Origin: Streptosporangiaceae bacterium
GTDB taxonomy: Bacteria > Actinomycetota > Actinomycetes > Streptosporangiales > Streptosporangiaceae
NCBI GenBank assembly: GCA_019245115.1
Contig: JAFARZ010000125.1
Coordinates: forward strand, 1-41,336
Length of the DNA: 41,336 bases
Reading direction: 5' to 3'
Each line of letters opens with the position of its first letter. Position 1 is the first letter of the stretch. The notes beneath the pieces are model-generated. The model did no database searches. It was not told the origin of the DNA and saw only the letters and a list, made by a program, of their open reading frames with translations. Positions 1 to 6,966 of this stretch are shown here, piece after piece. The position numbers and the translations under genes are program-made.

Positions 1-105
1 AACGGCCGCACCGAAGGCTTCAACACCCGCAGCAAACTCCTCGAACGCCAGGCCTACGGCCGCGCCAGCTTCAGCTTCCTCCGCAAACGCATCCTGACCT
101 GCTGA
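1..105 (+). CDS. ISL3-family transposase, C-terminal end only
   Basis: The first 34 codons read an uninterrupted frame that ends in TGA at 103-105. They contain NGRTEGFNTRSKLLERQAYG and then a GRASFSFLRKRIL stretch. This is the characteristic C-terminus of ISL3-type DDE transposases, where the catalytic Glu lies in the N-G-x-x-E-G motif. The 5' part lies outside the window, so whether the gene is intact cannot be judged. The reading is direct; the family assignment comes from motif recognition. Confidence 0.85.
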   Translation, partial: NGRTEGFNTRSKLLERQAYGRASFSFLRKRILTC

Positions 106-146
106 AACACCAACCCCGTGACCAACCAGAAATATGCGACAGAGCC
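1..146 (+). mobile_element. Right end of an ISL3-type insertion sequence
   Basis: After the transposase stop there are about 40 bases and then a terminus that reads outward-in on the minus strand as GGCTCTGTCGCATATTTCTG (127-146). ISL3 elements usually begin with GGCTCT, so I place the outer end at 146. The left end is outside the window. The sequence directly beyond 146 is the hairpin repeat at 147-235. ISL3 elements usually duplicate 8 bp of target; the other copy would be upstream and cannot be seen. Confidence 0.65.
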
Positions 147-235
147 GTTTTCCGGCGCCCTATCCTCCGCGAAGCCCTTTTCTTCCACGTCGTCCACCGC
201 AGCTGCCGTCACATAGCGGTCATATCCGGACAAAA
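147..235 (-). repeat. Hairpin repeat, copy A (interrupted by the IS)
   Basis: On the minus strand this stretch matches the 5' half of the repeat at 11862-12038. Shared parts include a TTTTGT..GGATAT segment, GGAAGAAAAGGGC (174-186 on the plus strand), CTTCGCGGA, and the GGCGCCGG left arm of the hairpin. The right hairpin arm is missing: the sequence runs into the ISL3 terminus at 146, about at the hairpin loop. Copies B and C are at 2387-2515 and 11862-12038. Confidence 0.7.
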
Positions 236-320
236 TCGATACCCGCCACGACACGCCGCAGACTCGATTTGTTTCGGAACGTTCACGGAGTCCTACGTAT
301 CCACCGCAAGGCGTAAAACC

Positions 321-366
321 ACCGCACAAACCTGCGGATCCATATCCGGCAAATGCGGATATGAGC
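321..366 (+). repeat. Short palindromic repeat, copy 1
   Basis: The centre is CATATCC-GGCAAATGC-GGATATG, with perfect 7-bp arms around a 9-base spacer. The flanking bases (CCACCGCAC..ACCTGCGGATC) also match copy 2 at 552-602. A related half, CATATCCGGACAAAATC, lies at about 219-236 inside hairpin repeat copy A, so the two repeat types may be parts of one larger family. Confidence 0.6.
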
Positions 367-551
367 GACAGGCGGAGCAACTGGCGGCGACCCGTACGGC
401 CCGAGTCGGCTTCGCTGAGCTGTTAAGTTACCTGCATTGGTCGGGAGGGGTGACAAGTGAAGGCGAATTAAAGGGCCTGCTTAGCTGCGCCGCTATCGGG
501 TGAGGCCGCGATCATCGTGGTTGATTTACGCTCTGCGGTGGATTTGCAGTA

Positions 552-602
552 CCGCAACCCCACTAACCCGCGAATTCATGTCCGGCAAATCTGGATATGT
601 GA
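552..602 (+). repeat. Short palindromic repeat, copy 2
   Basis: Same orientation as copy 1 at 321-366. The core CATGTCCGGCAAATCTGGATATG differs from copy 1 at only a few bases and keeps most of the inverted-repeat arms. The upstream GCAACCCCACTAACCCGCG stretch also aligns with copy 1. The function is unknown. Confidence 0.6.
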
Positions 603-774
603 CCAGAGCGCGCCGGAGCGGACAACGGCGGCCAGCAGTGCCACCAGCAGGGCCATGAGACCGACCCGATCCGGTGCTGCATGAGCCGCTATGTCGCCGA
701 CTCCGGTCCGGGCAAGCCGTCATCTTCCCTGGCCGGATCCAGTGGGCTCGTGTATGTGTACGGCGTGCAGCCCG

Positions 775-1116
775 TCAGCCCTTCGCGCGGGTTTCCTCGC
801 GAACCCAGTCGAGGTACGGCGCGGATCCGTCGACAATTGGCAGCGCGATGATTTCCGGCTCGTCGTAGCTATGCCGTTCGTTCAAAAAGTCGGCTAGTTC
901 CTGGTAACGGTCGGCCGGCAGTTTGAACAAGAGCAGCCATTCCTCTTCCCGCTGCACCGCGCTGTCCCACCAGTACGTGGACGCGATCGGGCCGCACACC
1001 TGGGCACAGGCCGCCAGCCGAGCCTCGACCACGGCACGGGAAAGCTCCATCGCCTCCGCCCGCGAGTCGGTGGTCGTCTGCACTTGGAGGTACTCAGCGG
1101 TACCAGTACCAGCCAT
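775..1116 (-). CDS. cutA: CutA-type divalent-ion tolerance protein
   Basis: The 113-residue protein is the normal length for CutA, a small trimeric ferredoxin-like protein long linked to copper tolerance, although its biochemical role is unsettled. Family features seen are the LQVQTTTDSRAEAMELSRAVV start, ARLAACAQVCGPIASTYWW, the EEWLLLFKLPADRY strand-helix unit and the C-terminal LDWVREET. I chose the ATG at 1116; an in-frame start 45 bases upstream would add residues that do not resemble the family. The gene is divergent from purC with about 70 bases between starts, so the two probably share a promoter region. Confidence 0.88.
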   Translation of the reverse strand: MAGTGTAEYLQVQTTTDSRAEAMELSRAVVEARLAACAQVCGPIASTYWWDSAVQREEEWLLLFKLPADRYQELADFLNERHSYDEPEIIALPIVDGSAPYLDWVREETRAKG

Positions 1117-1187
1117 GGCACATGATGCTACGCCCACCAGACGAGTACGCTGTGCGGGCACGGGACGGGCGGTCAGAGGGAGTACTC

Positions 1188-2006
1188 GTGGAGCTGGTGC
1201 ATTCCGGGAAAGTCCGGGAACTCTACGCGGACGGCGACGATCTCATCATGGTCGCCAGCGACCGGGTAAGCGTCTACGACGTGGTGCTGCCGACCCCGGT
1301 ACCCGGCAAAGGCCAGGTGCTCACCCAGCTGTCATTGTGGTGGTTCGCGCAGCTAGCCGATGTGGTTCCCAACCACGTGATCTCGGCCACCAGCGTTCCG
1401 CCGGAATGGGCCGGGCGTGCGGTCCGGTGCCGGCGCCTGGACATGGTGCCGGTGGAGTGCGTGGCCCGCGGGTACCTGGCTGGCCTTGGCCTGCAGTCCT
1501 ATAACGAAACGGGCACGATCTCCGGTGTGCCGCTGCCGCCCGGGCTGGTAGAGGGCTCGCGGCTGCCGGAACCGGTGTTCACCCCGACCACGAAGGCCGC
1601 GGTGGGGCACGACGAGCCGATGACGTACGAGGAGGTCGTCGCCCTGACCGGTGAAGCGACGGCGGCTTCGCTGCGCCGCGCGACGCTGGAGGTGTACCGC
1701 CGGGGCGCGGCGCTGGCCGCCGGGCGCGGCATCATCATCGCCGACACGAAGCTGGAGTTCGGCTTGGCCCCCGACGGCACGCTGGTCCTCGCGGATGAAG
1801 TGCTCACGCCGGATTCCTCCCGGTTCTGGCTGATGTCGGAGTGGCGGCCCGGCGGCCCGCAGCGGTCGCTGGACAAGCAGTTCGTCCGCGACTGGTCGTC
1901 CCGGCTGGATTGGGACCGCAAACCACCCGGCCCGGCGATCCCGCCCGATGTGGTGGCCGCCACCCAGGCGCGGTATGCCGAACTGTACGAGCGCCTGACA
2001 CGATGA
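1188..2006 (+). CDS. purC: Phosphoribosylaminoimidazole-succinocarboxamide synthase
   Basis: SAICAR synthetase joins aspartate to CAIR with ATP in purine synthesis in the cytoplasm. Signatures seen: SGKVRELYADGDDLIMVASD at the N-terminus, VPVECVARGYLAG, FTPTTKA, the ATP/Mg-binding IIIADTKLEFGL, and DEVLTPDSSRFW. The start is taken as GTG 1188, preceded by AGAGGGAG; longer frames upstream add unrelated residues. The protein has 272 residues, slightly short but complete in motifs. The stop overlaps the start of the truncated ABC ATPase gene (ATGA at 2003-2006), so the two were probably translated together. Confidence 0.92.
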   Translation: MELVHSGKVRELYADGDDLIMVASDRVSVYDVVLPTPVPGKGQVLTQLSLWWFAQLADVVPNHVISATSVPPEWAGRAVRCRRLDMVPVECVARGYLAGLGLQSYNETGTISGVPLPPGLVEGSRLPEPVFTPTTKAAVGHDEPMTYEEVVALTGEATAASLRRATLEVYRRGAALAAGRGIIIADTKLEFGLAPDGTLVLADEVLTPDSSRFWLMSEWRPGGPQRSLDKQFVRDWSSRLDWDRKPPGPAIPPDVVAATQARYAELYERLTR

Positions 2007-2512
2007 ATCAGCCGGTGTTCGTACTGGGCACGCCCAGGCTCCGGGCGGCCCGTGGTGTGACGGTCGCGACCGGCGTGGCGCTCACCGCCTCCCCCGGCGA
2101 CGTGATCGCGGTGGAAGGCCCCAACGGCTCGGGCAAGACCACCCTGCTGACCGCGGCCGCCGGGTTGCTGCCCGGCGGGAGTGCGACCGTCCGCCCCGCT
2201 TCCGTCAGCTATTCACCCGAACGGGCCGCACTGCTTCCCCGCATCTCCGTGCTCCGCTGGCTGGTGGACCTGGCGCGGACGGCGGGCTTGTCCCGGCGCG
2301 AGTCCGTGGTCCAGGCCGGCGAAGTCCTGCGGCGGCTGGGTCTGGAAGCCGCGTCCAGCCGGCCGCTGCGTTTGGCTGGACAGGCCGGAAGAAAAGAGCC
2401 TCGTGGAAGAAGGGGCGCCGGTTTTCGGCGCCTTTTCTTCCAGAGGGCTCCCACCTTCCACGAGATGGCCGGACTGCGTGCCCGATATGTGGTGATACGC
2501 ATAGTGCGGTAG
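2003..2512 (+). pseudogene. ABC transporter ATP-binding protein, 3'-truncated
   Basis: The frame starts at an ATG overlapping the purC stop. It has a good N-terminal ABC ATPase half: a Walker A motif (GPNGSGKTTLL, residues about 38-48), a Q-loop region (VSYSPERAALLPRISVLRWL) and the helical segment that precedes the signature motif. The homology stops near residue 128 (RPLRLAGQAGR), where the LSGGQ signature should sit. Walker B, D-loop and H-loop are absent. From about 2387 the DNA is hairpin repeat copy B, which supplies the last 42 or so codons to the stop at 2512. The remaining half cannot work as an ATPase. The lost part and any partner permease are not in the window. Confidence 0.75.
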
Positions 2513-2515
2513 GCT
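2387..2515 (+). repeat. Hairpin repeat, copy B
   Basis: Aligns over its length with copy C (11910-12038), starting at GGAAGAAAAGAGC. Its centre is a 16-bp stem: left arm 2405-2420, loop GTTTT 2421-2425, right arm 2426-2441, with two G-T pairs and no mismatch. A competing 10-bp pairing exists between CTCGTGGAAG (2400-2409) and CTTCCACGAG (2455-2464), so two mutually exclusive folds are possible. The 3' part carries TGTGGTGATACGCATAG, which has a counterpart in copy C. It fills the gap between the broken ABC gene and the methyltransferase gene. Confidence 0.75.
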
Positions 2516-2519
2516 GCGA

Positions 2520-3218
2520 TCACCTTTTGACGCAGGTATAGGCGCCGTAGAGTTTGCGGACGTAGTTGACGCTTACGATCTCGAAACCGGCGATGGTCAG
2601 CATCGGCTCGAATAGCCAGCGATATGTGCTGAATTCGGTGCGGATATGTTCCGCGTAATCGGCGCCGGTGTAACCTTCGGCGGAATCGGCGGCGGCTTCG
2701 CCGAGCCAGCCGCGGAACACCTCGTCCGCGTCGGCGGCCCGGAAATCGTAGATGAGATCGTGCACCAGCAGCACGCCGCCGGGGCGGAGGATCCGGGCGA
2801 TGCGGTCGAGCGCGATCGCCTTCCAGAAGTCGGGTAGCTGATGGAGCGCGTGGCGGGTGTAGACCCCGTCCGCGGGCGGACCGTCATGGACGTAGCTGAG
2901 AAAACCGGCTCGTATCGTACGCAGGTTGGTAAGGCCTTCGGCTACAGCGCGCTCATCAAGGAAATTCAGCATGGCAGGCGAGACGTCGACGGCCGTCACC
3001 TGACCGAACCGGCGCGCGGCCGCCAGGGCGAACTGGCCGGTCCCCGCGCCCAGGTCCACCACGCTGGAGTTCCGGCCGAGCCCATGTGCCTCGAGTATGG
3101 CCAGGTCTTCGCCCGGATCGGGATATCCCTGCTTGCGGTCGAACCCAGCCACGAACGTCTCGTCGAGGTGTTCGGGGCCCGCGTACGCCAGCTCGTCTAT
3201 CATCCAGCTCTCGCTCAT
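2520..3218 (-). CDS. Class I SAM-dependent methyltransferase
   Basis: The 232-residue protein has the Rossmann-like methyltransferase core. Motif I is VVDLGAGTGQFAL (about residues 53-65), the acidic loop TAVDVSPAML follows, and RHALHQLPDFWKAIALDRIA and LRPGGVLLVHDL match later core motifs. The C-terminal part, with the FEPMLTIAGFEIVSVNYV segment, resembles small-molecule methyltransferases of the Methyltransf_11/25 type; the substrate cannot be told. It is divergent from a MarR-type regulator 51 bases away, so it is a plausible target of that regulator. Its 3' end directly abuts hairpin repeat copy B. Confidence 0.85.
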   Translation of the reverse strand: MSESWMIDELAYAGPEHLDETFVAGFDRKQGYPDPGEDLAILEAHGLGRNSSVVDLGAGTGQFALAAARRFGQVTAVDVSPAMLNFLDERAVAEGLTNLRTIRAGFLSYVHDGPPADGVYTRHALHQLPDFWKAIALDRIARILRPGGVLLVHDLIYDFRAADADEVFRGWLGEAAADSAEGYTGADYAEHIRTEFSTYRWLFEPMLTIAGFEIVSVNYVRKLYGAYTCVKR

Positions 3219-3246
3219 CCGCCCATTCTCCCGCTGGATATTTACT

Positions 3247-3271
3247 ACGAGATCGCATATTCTGATCTCGT
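3247..3271. promoter_or_regulatory. Inverted repeat between methyltransferase and marR
   Basis: ACGAGATC (3247-3254) and GATCTCGT (3264-3271) form a perfect 8-bp inverted repeat around 9 bases. It sits in the 51-bp gap between the two divergent genes and touches the GTG start of the MarR gene. MarR proteins commonly bind such dyads and repress both their own gene and a divergent neighbour. The repeat is visible; the binding is inferred. Confidence 0.5.
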
Positions 3272-3695
3272 GATATCCGAGAATGGACTACCCAGCCCGG
3301 TGCTGGCCCTGCAGCGCACCACTCATGCCGTTCTGCACGCGCTCGGCGGCGAACTCGCCGATCTGCACCTCACCGCGGCGGAGACCAACGCGCTGGCGAA
3401 CCTGGCTGACCGGGGCGCGCTTAGCGTCAGCCAGCTCAGCTCCGAAACCGGCACCAAGGCCAGCACCCTGACCAATGTCCTTGACCGGCTGGAAAATCGG
3501 GGCTACCTGGTCCGTGAGCCGGACGCCGCGGACCGCCGCTCATTCCGCCTGGTGCTGACCGAATCAGGCGCCACCGTCGCGGCCCGCGCCCGCGAGGCCA
3601 TCACCGATCTGGAAGACCGAGCGCTCGGCAGCCTCTCCCCCACCCAGATCGCCGGCTTCCACGCCGTCATCACCGCCCTGCGGGAGGTCTCCTGA
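3270..3695 (+). CDS. MarR-family transcriptional regulator
   Basis: The 141-residue protein has the MarR winged helix-turn-helix. The recognition segment is ALSVSQLSSETGTKASTLTN, followed by VLDRLENRGYLVREPDAADR and the wing RRSFRLVLTESG. MarR proteins are dimers that usually repress efflux, detoxification or small-molecule-modifying genes and release DNA on ligand binding. The start is GTG 3270; the longer frame upstream overlaps the methyltransferase gene in antisense. An 8-bp dyad overlaps its start, consistent with autoregulation. Its stop overlaps the next gene (TGATG). Confidence 0.87.
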   Translation: MISENGLPSPVLALQRTTHAVLHALGGELADLHLTAAETNALANLADRGALSVSQLSSETGTKASTLTNVLDRLENRGYLVREPDAADRRSFRLVLTESGATVAARAREAITDLEDRALGSLSPTQIAGFHAVITALREVS

Positions 3696-4177
3696 TGCAC
3701 AATCCGCACCATCAAGCCGACCACGACCTTGGAACCCTTATCGATCCGGAACTCGCGGCGATCCTGCCGGTCATCGCGGTACCGGGGGGTGAATTCCGTC
3801 ACCGGCAGCACATCCACCTGGCGTTCTGGGCGGTGCGGCGGTACGGCATGCCGGCCGCCACCGACCGGGTCTGTGACTGGATCCGGCACCTGGCGGCGTA
3901 CCAGCGCGCGCCGCAGAAGTACCACCACACCGTTTCCCGGGCCTGGATGGAACTCGTGGCGCACCACGTTACCGAGGACGGCCTCAGCCGCATAGCGGCT
4001 GGCGCCAGATCTCCCGGCGGCGCGGAGCCACACAACGGCGATTTCGACGCGTTCGCTGGACGGCATCCCGCCCTGCTCGACAAACGCCTGCTCAGCCGCC
4101 ATTACCGGTCCGCGACCCTGGCCAGTGCGCGGGCCCGCCAGAGCTGGGTGGAGCCCGATCTGGTGCCGTTTCCCTGA
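3695..4177 (+). CDS. Conserved protein of unknown function
   Basis: The 160-residue soluble protein has no signal or membrane segment. It carries a His-rich motif, FRHRQHIHLAFWAVRRYG (about residues 34-51), then YHHTVSRAWMELV and a C-terminal LLSRHYRSATLASARARQSW. I recognise this layout from small conserved bacterial proteins annotated only as hypothetical; no activity is established as far as I know. The ATG overlaps the marR stop, so it is translated with the regulator. Its last 86 bases overlap the convergent NTF2-like gene. Confidence 0.8.
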   Translation: MHNPHHQADHDLGTLIDPELAAILPVIAVPGGEFRHRQHIHLAFWAVRRYGMPAATDRVCDWIRHLAAYQRAPQKYHHTVSRAWMELVAHHVTEDGLSRIAAGARSPGGAEPHNGDFDAFAGRHPALLDKRLLSRHYRSATLASARARQSWVEPDLVPFP

Positions 4178-4544
4178 GCGCTAAGGCCAGTATGGACGGC
4201 TGATCGATCACCCACCGCCAGGTGCCGTCCCGCTGGCGCCGGGCGATCTCCACGGTGGCCCCGCCACCGGGCAGCCTGGTGGATGTGAGCGCGATGTCCC
4301 CGTTCACGATCGCCGGCTGCTGTCCAGCCGAGCCAAGCGACGGCCGGCCAGCCAGGAACGCGGCGTACGCCGAGCGGATCTGATCATGTCCCACCGTGAG
4401 CCGGCCGGCCGGGAAGGCGAGCACCGCGCCCGGCTCATACAGCGCGACGACTCCGTCCACATCGCCCGCGTTGGCCCGTTCCAGGAAAAAGTCGCTGAGA
4501 TCCTCCGGCCGCCTGGCCGGCTCGTGCCCTGATTCTCCCGTCAT
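4092..4544 (-). CDS. NTF2/SnoaL-like protein
   Basis: The 150-residue protein has the cone-shaped NTF2 fold signature of DUF4440/SnoaL-like proteins: FFLERANAGDVDGVVALYEPGAVL, GRLTVGHDQIRSAYAAFLAGRPS, then the strands IALTSTRLPGG and WRWVIDQPSI. Members bind or isomerise small molecules, or have no known activity. The start is ATG 4544, with GGGAGAG upstream; an in-frame ATG 33 bases earlier is possible. The C-terminal tail (about 30 residues, Pro/Gly-rich) overlaps the unknown gene on the other strand and may be readthrough rather than functional. Confidence 0.78.
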   Translation of the reverse strand: MTGESGHEPARRPEDLSDFFLERANAGDVDGVVALYEPGAVLAFPAGRLTVGHDQIRSAYAAFLAGRPSLGSAGQQPAIVNGDIALTSTRLPGGGATVEIARRQRDGTWRWVIDQPSILALALRETAPDRAPPSSGGPAHWPGSRTGNGG

Positions 4545-4701
4545 GGGCTCACTCTCCCACCGGCCTACGACATTCACCGCCCCCGGGCTAAGGCCCTGGG
4601 GAGCATCCAGGATCCGGTCTGCACCGATCCGGAGGAGCCTGGTTCCGCGGTGCCGCCGGGCGCGGCAACGCCTGCGCGGATGGCCTCAGCGTCGGCTAGC
4701 G

Positions 4702-5970
4702 CTAGCTGAGAATCGTCCAGCTGTGTGCGGGCACGACCCCGGGATCCGCAGGTGTGGTCCCGGGGTCAGGCGTGACCGCGACACCCAGGCCACGGACGTC
4801 CACCGGGAACCGGAACGGCTCGTCGCCGACGTTCAGCAGGACCGTTACCGTAGCCGCGCCGTCGGCCACGCTACGGTAAGCGATCGCCGTATTGGTCAGG
4901 TGCACAGCCGTGGTGCGCGCGCGGACCAGCCAGGGGTGGCGACGCCGGAAACCGATGAGGCGCTGGTGCAAGCGGTAGGCCGGCCAGCCGTCCGGCTCCA
5001 GCAGGGCCGGCGTGGCCGGGAACGAAGGGCGGATCGCGTCGTCTCCCCCGGCCCGGTTTTCCTTTGTGCCGCGGAAAGCCTGCTCGTCGCCGTAGTACAC
5101 GCTGGGGATGCCGCCGACGGTGAACAGCACCGCCAGCGCGTGACCGAAATGCCGGAAGTCAGTGAGCTGGCTGGCCAGCCGCGTCACGTCGTGGTTCCCG
5201 GCGAATGTCTGCAGACCCGGAACCCCGTCCAGGAACTCGTTGTGCCGGTCCAGCGTCCACGCCAGCTCGAAGAAGTTCCGGTCGTTCAGCGAGCTCCAGA
5301 TCGACTTCCACAGCTCGTACTGGGTGATCGACTCCAGGCCGCTGCTCGCGGCGTAGGCCGCGTAGTCGCCGTGGATCATCTCGCCGGTGAACCAGGCGTC
5401 CGGGTGCGACGCCCGCACCTCCGGCACGACCTCGCGCCAGAACCCGGGCGGCACCGCGTAGGCGGCGTCCAGCCGCCAGCCGGCCACGCCGCGCTCCAGC
5501 CAGTGGGTCATCACCCGGCCCACGTACTCCGCAACCGCCGGATTCGAATGGTCGAGCGCGACCAGCTGCTGGTGTCCCTCGAAGGTCACGAAGCCCCCGG
5601 CAGGATCGCGCCGCCACCATTCAGGACGCCCGAACGAACGGCCGACGTGGTTGAACACCCCGTCCAGCACGATCCGCAGTCCGCGCTGGGCCGCCGAGGC
5701 GACCAGACTGTCGAAGTCCGCCTCGTCACCGAGCCGTGAGTCGATCCGGAAGTGATCGACGGTGTCGTAGCCGTGGGTCTCGGCGGCGAATACCGGCCCG
5801 AGCAGAAGCCCGGAGCAGCCCAGCTCGGCCGCGTATTCCAGCCATTCGACCAGGCGCGGCAGCCGGTGCCGCACCGGCTGTGGCGCCGAACGCTCCGCAC
5901 CGGTGAAGCCCAGCGGGTACACATGCCACAAGATCGCGTGCTCGGCCCACGATGTCACCGGAGTAACCAT
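4702..5970 (-). CDS. GH13-family alpha-amylase-type glycosidase
   Basis: The 422-residue protein carries all four conserved GH13 regions in order: DGVFNHV (I), GWRLDAAYAV with the nucleophile Asp (II), WFTGEMIHGDY with the acid/base Glu (III), and FAGNHDVTR (IV). GH13 enzymes hydrolyse or rearrange alpha-glucans. No signal peptide is visible from ATG 5970 (MVTPVTSWAEHAILWHVYPL), so it is probably cytoplasmic, acting on maltodextrin or glycogen-derived chains. Longer upstream frames overlap the divergent DUF3500 gene and are unlikely. It is short for the family; a C-terminal beta domain ends in VVPAHSWTIL. The exact specificity cannot be read. Confidence 0.88.
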   Translation of the reverse strand: MVTPVTSWAEHAILWHVYPLGFTGAERSAPQPVRHRLPRLVEWLEYAAELGCSGLLLGPVFAAETHGYDTVDHFRIDSRLGDEADFDSLVASAAQRGLRIVLDGVFNHVGRSFGRPEWWRRDPAGGFVTFEGHQQLVALDHSNPAVAEYVGRVMTHWLERGVAGWRLDAAYAVPPGFWREVVPEVRASHPDAWFTGEMIHGDYAAYAASSGLESITQYELWKSIWSSLNDRNFFELAWTLDRHNEFLDGVPGLQTFAGNHDVTRLASQLTDFRHFGHALAVLFTVGGIPSVYYGDEQAFRGTKENRAGGDDAIRPSFPATPALLEPDGWPAYRLHQRLIGFRRRHPWLVRARTTAVHLTNTAIAYRSVADGAATVTVLLNVGDEPFRFPVDVRGLGVAVTPDPGTTPADPGVVPAHSWTILS

Positions 5971-5997
5971 AGCGGCAGCCGATGATATACCGGTTAC

Positions 5998-6966
5998 ATG
6001 GATGTTGCTGCCCAGATGAGCCGGGCTGCGAGCGCCTTGCTGAACGCTCTTGACGAGCGGCAACGTGACCTCGCGGCGCACTCGTTCGAAGACGGCAAAG
6101 CCCGGCGCTGGCTGGAGTACCGGCCCAATCCCCGCCCGGGCGCGTGCCTGGCGGAACTGAGTCCTCCGGCCCGCAAGGCCGCGCACCGGCTACTGGCCAC
6201 CGCGCTGAGCGATTCCGCCTACGCCCAGGCGATGGCGATTATCGCGCTGGAGGAGACCCTCGACCGGCTGGAGGGGTGGCAGCGCAACCGGCACGGCGGC
6301 GACTACTGGATCAGCATCTTCGGCGACCCGGGCGACGGTGATCCCTGGGCGTGGCGGTTCGAGGGACACCACCTGTCCGTGTCGATGACCCTCGACGCCG
6401 GCCTGGTATCCCCCGCGCCCGTGTTCTTCGGCGCCAACCCGCATCGGGTCAGCTATGCCGGGCGGACGGTGTCCCGTCCGCTCGCTCCCGAAGAGGACCT
6501 GGCCCGCGCGCTGCTCGACGCGATGGGCCCGGACGGCCGGGCCGGCGCCGTGGTGGCCGACCAGGCGCCCTACGACATCCGCACCGGCACCAGCCCCAGC
6601 GCCGGGCCGCGCATCGAACCGCTTGGCATCAGCTCACTCAGGCTGGGACCGAGCGCGCGCGCCGCACTCAGCCAGCTGGTCGCGCTGTATCTCGACCGGC
6701 TCCCGCCCGAACTGGCCACCCCGGAGCAGACCCGCGTCGCCGAAAGCGAGCTCCACTTCGCCTGGGAGGGCCCGCTCATCCCCGGCACCCGGCACTACTA
6801 CCGGGTGCAGGGCGATGACCTGCTCATCGAGTACGACAACACCACCGACGACGGCAACCACGCGCACACCGTGCTGCGCCGGCCCCGCAGCGACTTCGGC
6901 GAGGATCTGCTGACCGCGCATCTACGGCAGGAACACGATCCGGCCGGTCGTGGCACCGTCGGCTAG
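5998..6966 (+). CDS. DUF3500 family protein
   Basis: The 322-residue protein shows the DUF3500 layout: ARRWLEYRPNPRPGACLAEL, AMAIIALEETLDRLEG, YWISIFGDPG, WAWRFEGHHLSVSMTLDAG, then HYYRVQGDDLLIEYDNT with DDGNHAHTVLRR and DFGEDLLTAHL. The family is widespread and uncharacterised; the conserved His, Asp and Glu residues suggest an enzyme, but that is inference. The start at ATG 5998 is 27 bases from the divergent amylase start. The 3' end overlaps the convergent oxidoreductase gene by 45 bases. Confidence 0.85.
   Translation: MDVAAQMSRAASALLNALDERQRDLAAHSFEDGKARRWLEYRPNPRPGACLAELSPPARKAAHRLLATALSDSAYAQAMAIIALEETLDRLEGWQRNRHGGDYWISIFGDPGDGDPWAWRFEGHHLSVSMTLDAGLVSPAPVFFGANPHRVSYAGRTVSRPLAPEEDLARALLDAMGPDGRAGAVVADQAPYDIRTGTSPSAGPRIEPLGISSLRLGPSARAALSQLVALYLDRLPPELATPEQTRVAESELHFAWEGPLIPGTRHYYRVQGDDLLIEYDNTTDDGNHAHTVLRRPRSDFGEDLLTAHLRQEHDPAGRGTVG

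Larger units (their letters stand above)
236..774. other. Gene-free stretch with small palindromic repeats
   Basis: No open frame here looks like a real gene; the short frames lack recognisable domains and plausible ribosome binding sites. What can be seen are two copies of a palindromic repeat (321-366 and 552-602, listed separately). The stretch looks like accumulated repeat debris between an insertion sequence and cutA. Confidence 0.6.

Noticed and set aside
4396..5739. 447-codon frame antisense to the alpha-amylase gene
   Set aside because: The opposite strand has all four GH13 motifs; this frame has no domain.
5963..5997. GTAACC/GGTTAC inverted repeat between the amylase and DUF3500 starts
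   Set aside because: Only 6-bp arms with 23 bases between them and partly inside the amylase coding start; too weak to call an operator.
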